From: Seongchinamella unica
GTDB taxonomy: Bacteria; Pseudomonadota; Gammaproteobacteria; Pseudomonadales; Halieaceae
NCBI RefSeq assembly: GCF_004354085.1
Contig: NZ_SMSE01000005.1
Span: 1-64,000 of the forward strand
Direction of reading: 5' to 3'
DNA length: 64,000 nucleotides
Shown: positions 32,878 to 42,701 of the stretch, piece by piece
Position numbering within the stretch: the first letter of the stretch is position 1
How the letters are laid out: every line of letters starts with the position of its first letter
Program-made: the position numbers and the translations under genes
The notes under the pieces: model-generated
Databases searched by the model: none
What the model saw: the letters and a program-made list of their open reading frames with translations, nothing else
What the model was told of the DNA's origin: nothing

Positions 32878-33191
32878 GCAGGGCTGAACCCCTTCACGCG
32901 ACCGTGGACGGCGACACCGCCGCCAATGACGAACAGCTTCAAGCCACCGAAGCAGCAAGCCTGCGCGACGCGGTTACCGCCAGCGTTCGCAAGTATCTCG
33001 CCGAACTTGACGGCCAACTTTCCACCGACGTCTACCAGATGGTACTGGCGGAAATGGAAGCGCCGTTACTGGAGGAGATCATGGCTTACACCCGCAACAA
33101 CCAGACCAAAGCCTCCATCATGCTTGGCCTGAACCGGGGCACCCTGCGCAAGAAGCTTAAACAATACGGCCTGATCGGCAGCAAGGACTGA
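32874..33191 (+). CDS. fis: DNA-binding protein Fis
   Basis: Nucleoid protein that bends DNA and activates rRNA promoters. The 105-aa protein is slightly longer at the N-terminus than E. coli Fis (98 aa) and has the C-terminal helix-turn-helix [20 protein letters not shown]. It starts inside the end of dusB (ATGA overlap) and precedes purH by 4 bp. Confidence 0.97.
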   Translation: MSRAEPLHATVDGDTAANDEQLQATEAASLRDAVTASVRKYLAELDGQLSTDVYQMVLAEMEAPLLEEIMAYTRNNQTKASIMLGLNRGTLRKKLKQYGLIGSKD

Positions 33192-33195
33192 TTAC

Positions 33196-34764
33196 ATGAG
33201 TGAACTGGTAAAGGTTTCCCGCGCCCTGATCAGCGTTTCAGATAAATCCGGCATCGTCGAGTTTGCCTCCGCCCTGCGCGACCAGGGCGTCGAACTGCTT
33301 TCCACCGGCGGCACCTACCGGCTGCTGCAGGAAAACGGCCTGGCCGTGACCGAGGTCTCCGAGTACACCGGTTTCCCGGAAATGATGGACGGCCGGGTCA
33401 AGACCCTGCATCCCAAAGTCCATGGCGGCATTCTTGCCCGCCGCGGCCAGGATGATGCCGTGATGGCTGAGCACGGCATTGACGCCATCGACATGGTCGT
33501 GGTCAACCTCTACCCCTTTGAGGCGACCGTGGCCCGCCCCGACTGCAGCCTGGATGACGCGGTGGAAAATATCGATATTGGCGGACCGACCATGGTGCGG
33601 GCCGCCGCCAAAAACCACCGATTCGTCAACATCGTGGTCAATGCCAGCGACTACGCTGCCATCATAGCGGAAATGCAGGCTAACAACGGCGCCACCAGCC
33701 TGGAGACCCGCTTCGACCTGGCGATCAAGGCCTACGAACACACCGCCGCCTACGACGGCGCCATTGCCAATCACTTCGGCAAACTGGTGCCCGGCGGATC
33801 CGAAACCTTTGCCCGCACCTTCAACGTCCAGTTCCACAAATTGCAGGAGATGCGCTACGGGGAAAACCCCCACCAGAAAGCCGCCTTCTACGTGGAAAAG
33901 TCGCCTGCCGAGGCAGGCATAGCCACTGCCAGACAGATCCAGGGCAAGGAGCTTTCCTACAACAATGTGGCCGATACCGACGCCGCCCTGGAATGTGTCA
34001 AGAACTTCGATCAACCCGCCTGTGTGATCGTCAAGCACGCCAATCCCTGCGGTGTCGCGGTCGCCAGCGACATCGGCAAGGCCTACGACCTGGCCTTTGC
34101 CACCGACACCGAGTCCGCCTTCGGCGGCATTATCGCCTTTAACCGGGAACTGGATGCAGCCACGGCTGCCGCCATCTGTGAGCGCCAGTTTGTCGAGGTG
34201 ATTATCGCTCCCAGCGTCAGCGCGGAAGCGGCGGCCGCGGTTGCCGAAAAGAAAAACGTACGCCTGCTGGAATGTGGGCAGTGGTCTACACCCGGCCCGG
34301 CTCTGGACTACAAGCGGGTCAATGGAGGCCTGCTGGTACAGGACCGTGACCTGGGCATGGTTGCTGCTGGCGACCTCCAGGTGGTCAGCAAGGTACAGCC
34401 CACCGAACAGCAACTGAAAGACCTGCTGTTCGCGTGGAAGGTGGCCAAGTTCGTCAAGTCCAATGCCATTATCTACGCCAAAGACGGCCAGACCGTGGGC
34501 GTGGGCGCCGGCCAGATGAGCCGGGTGAACTCCGCACGTATCGCCGCCATCAAGGCGGAACATGCCGGCCTGGAGGTCAGGGGCTCGGTGATGGCCTCGG
34601 ACGCTTTCTTCCCCTTCCGGGACGGTATCGACAGCGCCGGTGAACGCGGCATTGCTGCGGTGATCCAGCCTGGGGGCTCGATTCGCGACGAGGAAGTCAT
34701 CGCCGCCGCCGACGAGCACGGCATGGCGATGGTGTTTACCGGCATGCGGCACTTCAGGCACTGA
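33196..34764 (+). CDS. purH: Bifunctional AICAR formyltransferase / IMP cyclohydrolase
   Basis: PurH performs the last two steps of IMP synthesis. The 522-aa protein has an N-terminal MGS-like cyclohydrolase domain ([32 protein letters not shown]) and a C-terminal transformylase domain with KHANPCG. It appears to be in one unit with dusB-fis. Confidence 0.98.
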   Translation: MSELVKVSRALISVSDKSGIVEFASALRDQGVELLSTGGTYRLLQENGLAVTEVSEYTGFPEMMDGRVKTLHPKVHGGILARRGQDDAVMAEHGIDAIDMVVVNLYPFEATVARPDCSLDDAVENIDIGGPTMVRAAAKNHRFVNIVVNASDYAAIIAEMQANNGATSLETRFDLAIKAYEHTAAYDGAIANHFGKLVPGGSETFARTFNVQFHKLQEMRYGENPHQKAAFYVEKSPAEAGIATARQIQGKELSYNNVADTDAALECVKNFDQPACVIVKHANPCGVAVASDIGKAYDLAFATDTESAFGGIIAFNRELDAATAAAICERQFVEVIIAPSVSAEAAAAVAEKKNVRLLECGQWSTPGPALDYKRVNGGLLVQDRDLGMVAAGDLQVVSKVQPTEQQLKDLLFAWKVAKFVKSNAIIYAKDGQTVGVGAGQMSRVNSARIAAIKAEHAGLEVRGSVMASDAFFPFRDGIDSAGERGIAAVIQPGGSIRDEEVIAAADEHGMAMVFTGMRHFRH

Positions 34765-34785
34765 TCACACTCAGCTCATCACCCC

Positions 34786-34899
34786 CGCGAACGAGGTGAA
34801 TTGCGACACAGTCGCAAGAGAGGGCACCCTGGGGTGGGCGGGGGTCCAGCGGCTTTCGATGAACCACGACCCTGGATTCCCGCCTCCGCGGGACTGACG
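34786..34899. repeat. Degenerate dispersed inverted repeat
   Basis: The right arm at 34872-34899 (CTGGATTCCCGCC, then GCGGGACTGACG) belongs to the same family as the repeats at 50.6, 57.2 and 58.3 kb. The left arm near 34786-34806 is strongly degenerate. It lies between purH and purD, upstream of the purD ribosome site. Confidence 0.55.
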
Positions 34900-34923
34900 A
34901 AAACCAGTGACGAGGAGAATACT

Positions 34924-36213
34924 TTGAACGTACTAATCATCGGCAGTGGCGGGCGTGAGCACGCCCTGGCCTGGAAAGCAGCCCAGTCTGAGCAGGTGGA
35001 CACCGTCTACGTGGCTCCCGGTAACGCGGGCACCGCCGGCGAACCGGGTATTGAAAATGTCGCCATCGACGTGGCCGACTTCAACGCGCTGGCCGATTTC
35101 GCCGAGAGCAACGGGGTAGGCCTGTGCATCGTTGGTCCCGAGCAGCCGCTGGTAGACGGCGTGGTGGACTACTTCGCCGAACGCGGCCTGCGCTGCTTTG
35201 GCCCCCGTAAAGGCGCCGCCCAACTGGAGGGCTCCAAGGCTTTCACCAAGGATTTTCTGGCCCGCCACAATATCCCCACGGCGGCCTACGCCAACTTCAC
35301 CGAACTGGAACCGGCCCTGGCCTACCTGCGGGAGCAGGGCGCTCCCATCGTGGTCAAGGCCGACGGCCTCGCTGCCGGCAAGGGGGTCATCGTCGCCGAG
35401 ACCCTGCAGCAGGCCGAAGAAGCAGTCACCGATATGCTGTCAGGCAACGCCTTTGGTGAGGCCGGTTGCCGGGTAGTCATCGAGAAATTCCTGGAAGGTG
35501 AGGAAGCCAGTTTTATCGTCATGGTCGATGGTGAGAACGTGCTGCCCATGGCCACCAGCCAGGACCACAAGCGCATCGGCGAAGGCGACACCGGCCCCAA
35601 CACGGGTGGCATGGGCGCCTACTCACCGGCCCCGGTGGTGGATGAGGCCGTCAACCAGCGCATTATGGACGAGGTTATCATGCCCACGGTGCGCGGTATG
35701 GCCGCCGAGGGCAATGATTACACCGGCTTTCTCTACGCCGGGCTGATGATTTCTCCCAGCGGCGAGCCAAAAGTCATCGAGTACAATTGCCGCTTCGGCG
35801 ACCCGGAAACCCAGCCGATCATGGTGCGGCTGCAGTCTGACCTGGTAGCTCTGTGCGAAGCGGCGCTGGACAAAAAGCTGGACACCGCCAGTGCAGACTG
35901 GGACAGCCGCTGTGCGATCGGCGTGGTACTGGCGGCCGGTGGCTACCCGGGAAGTTACGCCAAGGGCACAGTGATCAGCGGACTGGACGCGGAGCAGGCC
36001 GGTAATATCAAGGTATTTCACGCTGGCACAGCCCGGGATGGCGACAATATCGTCACCAGCGGCGGCCGGGTGCTGTGCGTAACCGCACTGGGCGACAACA
36101 TCGCCGCGGCGCAAAAGGACTGCTACCTCGCCGCGGACAAGATCAGCTGGGACGGCGTGACCCTGCGCCGGGACATTGGCTGGCGCGCCATCGCGCGCTA
36201 TAGTCAGGGCTGA
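34924..36213 (+). CDS. purD: Phosphoribosylamine-glycine ligase
   Basis: PurD joins glycine to phosphoribosylamine in purine synthesis. The 429-aa ATP-grasp protein opens [18 protein letters not shown] and has [12 protein letters not shown] and [12 protein letters not shown]. The start is TTG at 34924 with GAGGAG 6 nt upstream; the frame is open to 34801, but that part lies in the repeat. It follows purH, the common purHD order. Confidence 0.97.
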   Translation: MNVLIIGSGGREHALAWKAAQSEQVDTVYVAPGNAGTAGEPGIENVAIDVADFNALADFAESNGVGLCIVGPEQPLVDGVVDYFAERGLRCFGPRKGAAQLEGSKAFTKDFLARHNIPTAAYANFTELEPALAYLREQGAPIVVKADGLAAGKGVIVAETLQQAEEAVTDMLSGNAFGEAGCRVVIEKFLEGEEASFIVMVDGENVLPMATSQDHKRIGEGDTGPNTGGMGAYSPAPVVDEAVNQRIMDEVIMPTVRGMAAEGNDYTGFLYAGLMISPSGEPKVIEYNCRFGDPETQPIMVRLQSDLVALCEAALDKKLDTASADWDSRCAIGVVLAAGGYPGSYAKGTVISGLDAEQAGNIKVFHAGTARDGDNIVTSGGRVLCVTALGDNIAAAQKDCYLAADKISWDGVTLRRDIGWRAIARYSQG

Positions 36214-36233
36214 ATTCACAGAGCCCTGTTGCC

Positions 36234-36878
36234 ATGCGCAAGCGCAGATTATCACTGCTGGACCGATTTATCTCCGAAGCGGATTCGGTGATGCGCACCA
36301 TCACCAACCGCGGCCACTCCGCTGGCCGCCCCTCCCCCGCGGAAGGCCACAGTGAGAGTGAACTCTCCGCCAGGGAGCGTGCGCACGTGGCCGGCCTGAT
36401 GCGGGTCAACCACACTGGCGAGGTTTGCGCCCAGGCACTTTACCAGGGCCAGGCACTGACCGCGCGCCTGCCCAGGGTGCGCGAGGAAATGCAACAGGCC
36501 GCCGACGAGGAGATTGATCACCTGGTGTGGTGCGAGCAGCGGTTGCGCGAGCTGGACAGCAATACCAGCGTGCTCAACCCCCTGTGGTACGGCACGTCCT
36601 TCGCCCTGGGCGCTATCGCCGGCGCCATTGGCGATGATGTCAGCCTCGGGTTTGTCGCCGCCACCGAGGAACGGGTCTGCAATCACCTCAAGGATCACCT
36701 CAAACAATTACCCGAGGAGGACCGCAAATCGCGGTTGATCCTGCAGCAGATGCTCGAAGATGAGGAGCGTCACGGTACCAGCGCACTCGAGGCCGGGGGC
36801 AAGGATTTTCCGGATTCGGTCAAGGACGCAATGACGTCTGTGTCCCGGCTGATGACCGGCAGCAGCTACCGCATCTGA
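36234..36878 (+). CDS. coq7: Ubiquinone synthesis hydroxylase Coq7
   Basis: Di-iron monooxygenase for the last hydroxylation in ubiquinone synthesis. The 214-aa protein has the ferritin-like iron ligands in [30 protein letters not shown], and EDEERHG. Length and motifs match the COQ7 family. Downstream begins an accessory island instead of the speD-osmC order I recall from Pseudomonas. Confidence 0.95.
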   Translation: MRKRRLSLLDRFISEADSVMRTITNRGHSAGRPSPAEGHSESELSARERAHVAGLMRVNHTGEVCAQALYQGQALTARLPRVREEMQQAADEEIDHLVWCEQRLRELDSNTSVLNPLWYGTSFALGAIAGAIGDDVSLGFVAATEERVCNHLKDHLKQLPEEDRKSRLILQQMLEDEERHGTSALEAGGKDFPDSVKDAMTSVSRLMTGSSYRI

Positions 36879-36913
36879 CCCTAACGCACACCGGTTTCAC
36901 GGATTCACCCACA

Positions 36914-37690
36914 ATGATTGAATGGCAGGATAAAACGCGCTTCCGGGTCGGGGACGTCAACTTCCGCGGCTTCGACTGGGTATTCGGCTCCCGGGAGTCC
37001 ACCACTGACGAATATTTCCTGCAAAAAGATGCAGCGATGATCGACGTGTACGAAGGGCTATTCGCCAGTCTGCAACCCCGCCGCATCGTCGAACTGGGTA
37101 TCTGGCAGGGCGGCAGCTGCGTGTTTTTCCACGCCCTGGCGCGGCCGGAGAAACTGGTGGCCATAGAGCTCAGCACCCAGCGGATCGCCGCGCTTGACAG
37201 CTACATCACTGACGGCTGCCGGCAACAGTCACTGGTCCCCCACTATGGGGTAAACCAGGCTGACACTGCGGCCCTGGCGAACATTCTGGCGAAGGAGTTC
37301 GGCGAAGAACAACTCGACCTGGTGATCGACGATGCCTCCCACTTTGTCGAGGAAACCCGCACCTCCTTTAACCTGCTGTTTCCGCGCCTGCGGCCGGGCG
37401 GCGTCTATGTCATCGAGGATTGGGCCTGGGGCCACGATCCGGTCGATCAACCGGACAGTGCGGTCAATCTCTACCCTGACCGCGAACCCCTCTCCCGGCT
37501 GGTATTTGAGATCGTGCTGGCTACCGCGTCGACTCGCGGACTTATCGCCGGGGTGGACATCGATCGCAACCTGGTGAGGATCATCCGGGGCAGTGCACCG
37601 CTGGAGAGGGAGGGCTTTGACGTCGCCCGTTGCTGCCTGCCCAGAGGTCGCAGCATGCTGGCTGACCCTGCCGCCAATCACCCGGCCTGA
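36914..37690 (+). CDS. Class I SAM-dependent methyltransferase-like protein
   Basis: The 258-aa protein has a Rossmann methyltransferase fold: motif I RIVELGIWQGGSCVFFHALA, an acidic strand end VAIELS, and DLVIDDASHFVEE with RPGGVYVIEDW. This is the pattern of the CmcI / Methyltransf_24 group, often found in surface-glycan and secondary-metabolite loci. The substrate cannot be predicted. It is the first gene of the island after coq7 and is followed after 3 bp by a sulfotransferase, so the two probably act together. Confidence 0.82.
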   Translation: MIEWQDKTRFRVGDVNFRGFDWVFGSRESTTDEYFLQKDAAMIDVYEGLFASLQPRRIVELGIWQGGSCVFFHALARPEKLVAIELSTQRIAALDSYITDGCRQQSLVPHYGVNQADTAALANILAKEFGEEQLDLVIDDASHFVEETRTSFNLLFPRLRPGGVYVIEDWAWGHDPVDQPDSAVNLYPDREPLSRLVFEIVLATASTRGLIAGVDIDRNLVRIIRGSAPLEREGFDVARCCLPRGRSMLADPAANHPA

Positions 37691-37693
37691 CTG

Positions 37694-38533
37694 ATGACCC
37701 CGGGCAAGCAGAAGCGCTACCTGGAACCCTACCAGCAGATAATGGCAGGGCAACTCGCTGAGGGGAGCCAGACGGCGAGCCGGATACCCGACCCGATCGG
37801 CGTGGGCGCCGTAGGCGGCAGCGGCACCCGGGTGGTGGCACAGCTTCTCGCCACGGCCGGCGTCGCCATGGCTTCACCCATCAACCGCGCCGGCGATGCG
37901 CTGGAGTGGCCGCCCTACCGGGCAATATTCGCCGCGCCGACGCTGCAACAACGCCCCGCCGAGCTGGTCCTGGACAACACCCATCGGGCCTTCGAGCAAC
38001 TGCTGGCTGCGCGCCGCAGTGCGCTGGGCCTCAGCGGACGCGCGGGATGGAAAGTCCCGGAGACATTTTTTCGCCTCGAATGGCTCAACAGTTACTTCCC
38101 GCAACTCCAGTACGTACACCTGATCCGCCATGGCCTGGATATGGCCTACTCGGATAACCAACGGCAGGCAAAGAACTGGGCGGAAACCCTGGGGCTGGAC
38201 GTGCGCCATGATGACCAGGGCAGGCTCTCGGCGGGCACCATGCTGGAGTACTGGTTAACCGCCAACGAAGTCGCCGGGGAAACCGTGGCCCGGATACTCC
38301 CCGGGCGCGGCTACGTTTTGCGTTTCGAACGGCTTTGCAGCCAGCCCCGGGAAGAAATCGCCGCCTTGCTGGCATTCCTGCGATTGCCCTGTCCGGAACC
38401 GCTGCTGGCAGAGCTGGCCGCCCTGGTGCAACCGCCCGCCTCCATCGGTCGTTACCGTTCCCGGCCCTGGCAGGAGGATATCAGCGCCGGGCAACGGGCC
38501 AGGCTGGAAAAGCTGGGTTACAGCGCGAACTGA
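37694..38533 (+). CDS. PAPS-dependent sulfotransferase
   Basis: Predicted to transfer sulfate from PAPS to a hydroxyl of a glycan or lipid. The 279-aa protein has a 5'-phosphosulfate loop GAVGGSGTRVVAQLL (about 38-52) and a 3'-phosphate motif YVHLIRHGLDMAYS. The loop has Gly-Ser-Gly-Thr-Arg in place of the classical Pro-Lys-Ser-Gly-Thr, a form seen in bacterial Sulfotransfer_3-type proteins. It ends 1 bp from the convergent sulfatase gene. Confidence 0.82.
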   Translation: MTPGKQKRYLEPYQQIMAGQLAEGSQTASRIPDPIGVGAVGGSGTRVVAQLLATAGVAMASPINRAGDALEWPPYRAIFAAPTLQQRPAELVLDNTHRAFEQLLAARRSALGLSGRAGWKVPETFFRLEWLNSYFPQLQYVHLIRHGLDMAYSDNQRQAKNWAETLGLDVRHDDQGRLSAGTMLEYWLTANEVAGETVARILPGRGYVLRFERLCSQPREEIAALLAFLRLPCPEPLLAELAALVQPPASIGRYRSRPWQEDISAGQRARLEKLGYSAN

Positions 38534-38534
38534 T

Positions 38535-40307
38535 TCAGGGCGGGCAGTGCGCCTCTCCTCCGGTGAGCGCGCGATAGTGAGCTGTCGGATTGTTATCGAG
38601 ATAGGTGTTGCTGATCAGCAACTCGCCGCTGTCCGCCGCCACCCGGGTGGGAGCATAGCTGTCCTCCAGCACTGTCGATACCAGGCTCTCCCGGCCACTG
38701 GCCAGTAACTCATCGTCCAGGTAGACCCGCAGGTGGACCTCGGCATCGCGCACACGCCGGGCCGGCCACTGGTAATAGGCCGACACGGTCAGCAATTGGC
38801 AGCCGGCCCCAGGCAGCTGAGACTGCAGCTCCACGCCCGGTATCTGCAGCGCCAACTGAGCGCCCCCCAGATGGATATCCAACTGCTGCTCCTGCGCCAC
38901 CAGGCGGCTGTAGGGGCGATCAGTCCGGACAGGCAATTGCAGGGTCCAGCCGCCGTATCCCGGTGTGCGCCGGTAACTGTCGCCAGCGTATTCGCGGCTG
39001 CCCTGCGACCCGGATGCGGATTGCACTTCTACCCGCCTTATACTGCTCTGCCACTGGTGATATTCGTCCCGTATTCGGGTCTGCTCCCGGGGGGTTGCAG
39101 GCCGGGGCGGCGCAAAATAGTTCTCGCCGGAAGCCCGTTCCTGCACCTCCACGCCCAGGCCCAATTGCTCACGCTGCAGGTCCAGCACCCCGTAGGCGCC
39201 CCATTCAGGGATATCAATATCCCAGTAGACTCGCGGAGGTCTCGGCAGGCTTTCGCCGTGCAGCAGCGGACCAAGGTCAAGCCCATCAAGGTCCTCCACC
39301 GCCGGCAGACCGGCGTAAGCCAGTAGTGTCGGCATCAGGTCGCGAATGAAGACGGGCTGTTCGATGTCCATCGGCGCCAGGCGGCCGGCCTGCGAGAGAA
39401 TCAACGGCGTTCTGATACCGCCCTCGTAAAAGGTGGTCTTCTTGCCGTAAAACGGCTTGTTACTGTCGCGAACCCGGTTGACACCGCCGTTGTCGCTGGC
39501 AAAAACCAGCAGGGTGTTTTCCAGTTGCCCACTGTCGGCCAGCGCTTGTAACAGACGGCCCACAGCCTCATCCAGTTGCGCCAGCAGTGACAGGTACTCT
39601 CCCTCGGGAGAGTCGGGAAAGCGGCCCGCAAACCGCGGCGCGGCCTGCACCGGGTTGTGCGGGGCAAAGTACCAGAGATTGAGAAACCAGGGGCGCGCCC
39701 CCTCTCCGAGCCGGTCGATGCGCTCAATTGCCGCGTCGGTGAGCAAATCCGTCAGGTGCCCTTTGTGCTGGACCGGCGGCTGACCCGCACGCTGCAGCCA
39801 GGGGTCAATATAGGACGCTGCCGGCCTCGCCAGGGATCCGTACCGCGTGGTCAGCGCATGGAGGAATCCGTACCAGTCGTCAAAACCCTGGGACCCGGGC
39901 TCCGCGGAGCCAACGCCGTGGCCCAGGTGCCATTTGCCGATATGCGCGGTGGCGTAACCTCCATCACGCAAGGCCTCGGCCAGGGTGACATGCTCCGGCC
40001 CGATGCCGCGGAAATGGGGAGGCACGCCAACACGACTGGCAGCCTTGCCGGTGAGCAACTCAACCCGGGCGGGGCGGCAACTTGGCTGGGCGTAATGGCG
40101 GCGGAATCGAACCCCTGCGGCGGCCAGGGCATCCAGGTGCGGGGTAACCGCCGAGCCATCCCCGAACGCGCCGAGGTCATTGTTCCCGAGATCATCGGCC
40201 AGAATCAGCAGGATGTTGGGGCGACCCGCTGAGGCACCGGTCGACGGACCGTCGGCAGAGCACCCGGCCAGCAGGAGCAGGGAGAGCAGCCAGCAGGCCC
40301 TCGGCAT
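38535..40307 (-). CDS. Lipoprotein arylsulfatase-type sulfatase (type I, Cys)
   Basis: Predicted to remove sulfate esters outside the cytoplasm. The 590-aa protein has a lipobox LLAGC (Cys16), metal ligands in ILADDLG (Asp38-39), and the formylglycine signature C77-RPAR followed by LLTGK. Cys77 must be oxidised to formylglycine for activity. The sulfatase domain fills about residues 28-390; the C-terminal third is an extra region. Its ATG overlaps the stop of the upstream radical SAM gene (TGATG), so the two are translationally coupled. Confidence 0.9.
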   Translation of the reverse strand: MPRACWLLSLLLLAGCSADGPSTGASAGRPNILLILADDLGNNDLGAFGDGSAVTPHLDALAAAGVRFRRHYAQPSCRPARVELLTGKAASRVGVPPHFRGIGPEHVTLAEALRDGGYATAHIGKWHLGHGVGSAEPGSQGFDDWYGFLHALTTRYGSLARPAASYIDPWLQRAGQPPVQHKGHLTDLLTDAAIERIDRLGEGARPWFLNLWYFAPHNPVQAAPRFAGRFPDSPEGEYLSLLAQLDEAVGRLLQALADSGQLENTLLVFASDNGGVNRVRDSNKPFYGKKTTFYEGGIRTPLILSQAGRLAPMDIEQPVFIRDLMPTLLAYAGLPAVEDLDGLDLGPLLHGESLPRPPRVYWDIDIPEWGAYGVLDLQREQLGLGVEVQERASGENYFAPPRPATPREQTRIRDEYHQWQSSIRRVEVQSASGSQGSREYAGDSYRRTPGYGGWTLQLPVRTDRPYSRLVAQEQQLDIHLGGAQLALQIPGVELQSQLPGAGCQLLTVSAYYQWPARRVRDAEVHLRVYLDDELLASGRESLVSTVLEDSYAPTRVAADSGELLISNTYLDNNPTAHYRALTGGEAHCPP

Positions 40308-41329
40308 CAGCCGGAGCGCGCGAGCAGTGTCTGGTCCTGGGCCAGTACCCGTTCGCGCCAGTCCAGGTCCTCGTGCATGCCGGGAAAACCCTGCTGGTCC
40401 GACCGCAGGGTGTCCAGCAGGCTGGACACATCATCGTCGGTGGCAAAACCGGCATCCCGCTCGAGCAAGATCTCACGCACCTTGTTGCCAGGATCCAGGT
40501 CGCAGTTGTTACAGGCGGAGATACCGCCACGGGCCAACAGCTCAAGCTTGGTGTTATTCAGCTCGGTAAACCCGAGCTCGCTTACATGACCCAGGGGGGT
40601 GGTTTTCTCGTAGTCGTTGCAGCACACATAATAGTGCCCACTCCAACCCACGAACAAAAACTTGAAAGCGGCATCGCAGAGACTGGAGATCCCGTGCTGG
40701 CTCATCAGCTCCTGGGCCTCATCAGTGGCAGAGCGGCTTTCCAGGAAGAGCTTGCCGTTGTCGCAGGCGCCGCCGCGGTTGTTCTGGCTGAACACCAGGA
40801 ATCTTTTGACACCGTGTTCCCGCCAGAACGCTTTCATTTCCTCGATCTTGCCCTTGTTGATGTCGTGCTCAACAATATTGATGGTGATCTCCACCTGGTC
40901 ACGGGCGATTTCGACGAACTTCAATGCGTTGGTCATGGAGTTGTCAAAATCCAGGTTATACACCTCCTCGTAGTCGTCGCCGAAATCACTGATGCTCAGA
41001 CTGATCTCCTTGAGGCCGGCGTCGACCAGGTCCCGGGCCAGGTTCTCGTGCAATTTCGAGGCATTACTGGTCATGCCCACGCGCAAACCCTTTTCGGTCG
41101 CGTGGTGCATGAACTCCACGATGTCGGCATGCAGGGTGGGCTCGCCCTGGCCGGTGAAGGTCACCTTTGGCAGTGGCGCGGGCAATTCCAACACCCGGTC
41201 TATCGCGCTAAAGAAGTTTTCCCGGCTGAGCATCCCCTGCTGCGGAGTCTTGTCGCGAGGGCAGAAGGAACACAGGGCATTGCACCGATTGGTCAACTCG
41301 ATATCGACTAGCACGTGAGAAAACTTCAT
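40307..41329 (-). CDS. Radical SAM/SPASM-like protein coupled to the sulfatase
   Basis: The 340-aa protein has the radical SAM cluster motif C16-x3-C20-x2-C23 (CNALCSFC), the GEP motif in TFTGQGEPTLH, and later cysteines C189, C218, C236, C237, C273, C276 that look like a SPASM or twitch auxiliary cluster. The spacing of the first three cysteines and the coupling to a Cys-type sulfatase suggest an anaerobic sulfatase-maturing enzyme. Fewer C-terminal cysteines than classical anSMEs and the CPRD sequence leave this open. The start is ATG 41329 with AGGG upstream; the frame is open to 41416. Confidence 0.82.
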   Translation of the reverse strand: MKFSHVLVDIELTNRCNALCSFCPRDKTPQQGMLSRENFFSAIDRVLELPAPLPKVTFTGQGEPTLHADIVEFMHHATEKGLRVGMTSNASKLHENLARDLVDAGLKEISLSISDFGDDYEEVYNLDFDNSMTNALKFVEIARDQVEITINIVEHDINKGKIEEMKAFWREHGVKRFLVFSQNNRGGACDNGKLFLESRSATDEAQELMSQHGISSLCDAAFKFLFVGWSGHYYVCCNDYEKTTPLGHVSELGFTELNNTKLELLARGGISACNNCDLDPGNKVREILLERDAGFATDDDVSSLLDTLRSDQQGFPGMHEDLDWRERVLAQDQTLLARSG

Positions 41330-41466
41330 AATGGCCCTGCTTGCAGCGACGGCCCGACGCGAGGCGCCAAGCGTGAATAAGCGGACAAGAATATAGCACT
41401 GCCTGACCCCGTTCAATCGCCGGTATCGGCGACGATGCTAAAGCAACCACTAAACATGACCGGAAC

Positions 41467-41805
41467 ATGCTCTACCTGATCGCGGCTGTCGCCGCGCTAA
41501 TCCTCGCCTTTGTTATCTGGCAACGACGCCGACCGGAAGCACCCGCGTCGCCAGAACCAGAGCCCCTGCACCTGGGCATCAAGGCCTACATGCGCGAGGA
41601 TTATGCGAGGGCCGAACCGGTGTTGCGCCACCATGCCGAGGCGGGCGAGCTGAAGGCCCAGCAGTTACTGGCCAAGATGTACTATTCCGGCCACGGTGTT
41701 CCCCAGGATCGCGAGCGCTACCTCCACTGGCTGGAACAGGCCGCGGCCCAGGGCGACCGCAGTGCCAAAGCGCGCCTGAAGGCGGCACGAAAACAGGGAT
41801 CTTGA
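41467..41805 (+). CDS. Membrane-anchored Sel1-repeat protein
   Basis: The 112-aa protein has an N-terminal membrane helix (LYLIAAVAALILAFVIW) and a Sel1-like repeat pair in the rest (AEAGELKAQQLLAKMYYSGH, then DRERYLHWLEQAAAQGDRSA). Such repeats are protein-protein interaction modules. It is divergent from the radical SAM gene. Confidence 0.78.
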   Translation: MLYLIAAVAALILAFVIWQRRRPEAPASPEPEPLHLGIKAYMREDYARAEPVLRHHAEAGELKAQQLLAKMYYSGHGVPQDRERYLHWLEQAAAQGDRSAKARLKAARKQGS

Positions 41806-41924
41806 GCGCCTGCGCCGGTTGCGCGGCACTCCCCGGGCCGCTTAGAATGCTCGCAACAGACTGATAATTCTTCAAAAACTTGTGAGTGCATGCAGGCCGC
41901 GCCCACCCTCCCCAGGTGTACCCG

Positions 41925-42701
41925 ATGTCCCTATATTTTCCACCCAGCCTCCGTGTTGATTTCGAGCCCAGACTGGGAGGCCAGAGCACCTGGCAGGACC
42001 ACGCGGCCTTCGGCTATGACCTGGTGGCCGCAAAAGCGCCCCGACTGCTGGTGGAACTGGGCAGCCAGCGCGGCTTTTCCTTTGGCGTGTTCTGCCAGTC
42101 GGCGCGGACTCACTCACTGGACTGCACCTGCTATGCGGTCGACACCTGGGCAGGAGATGAACATACCGGCAGCTACGGGGAAGAGATCTACGACAAACTC
42201 GCCAGTCACATTCGCGAGTACTACCGTCACTATGCCTACCTGCTGCGCATGACGTTTGACGAGGCGGTGGGCCAGTTCAGCGACGGCAGCATCGACCTGC
42301 TCCACATCGACGGACTGCACACCTATGAAGCGGTCTCGCACGACTTCCATACCTGGTACCCCAGGGTCGCAGCAGGCGGCGTCATCCTGTTCCATGACAT
42401 CGCAGAGAGACAGGGTGATTTCGGTGTGTGGAAGCTGTGGGAGGAGCTGCAACAGCAACACCCCTGCTTCACCTTCAAACATGGCCACGGACTCGGTGTG
42501 CTGCGCAAGCCGGGGGGTGTGGAACTCGCTGACGAACCGCAGTTGATTCAATTGTTGTTCGGGGGCTCCGCGGAAGACCGGCAAACCGTGGCGGAGATGT
42601 ACAGTATCGCCGGCCAGTTTTTGAAGAACCGCCGCCAGGCCCGCAAGTTTCGGGAGGGCCGGGAGCAGGCAATCAAGCGCAAGATGACCGGGCAGGCATG
42701 A
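41925..42701 (+). CDS. Class I SAM-dependent methyltransferase-like protein (Methyltransf_24 type)
   Basis: The 258-aa protein has motif I LLVELGSQRGFSFGVFCQSA, YAVDTWAGD, and DLLHIDGLHTYEAVSHDF with AAGGVILFHDI, the standard signature of the group that accompanies glycosyltransferases. Ile-Asp-Gly-Leu-His is intact. The ATG at 41925 begins MSLYFPPSLRVDF; the frame is open to 41886. Its stop overlaps the GT2 start by 4 nt (ATGA), so both belong to one operon. The substrate is unknown; a sugar or glycan methyl ester or ether is a guess. Confidence 0.82.
   Translation: MSLYFPPSLRVDFEPRLGGQSTWQDHAAFGYDLVAAKAPRLLVELGSQRGFSFGVFCQSARTHSLDCTCYAVDTWAGDEHTGSYGEEIYDKLASHIREYYRHYAYLLRMTFDEAVGQFSDGSIDLLHIDGLHTYEAVSHDFHTWYPRVAAGGVILFHDIAERQGDFGVWKLWEELQQQHPCFTFKHGHGLGVLRKPGGVELADEPQLIQLLFGGSAEDRQTVAEMYSIAGQFLKNRRQARKFREGREQAIKRKMTGQA

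Noticed and set aside
33238-34761. A 507-codon open frame antisense to purH
   Set aside because: It mirrors purH codon by codon in GC-rich DNA, has no domain, and purH is certain.
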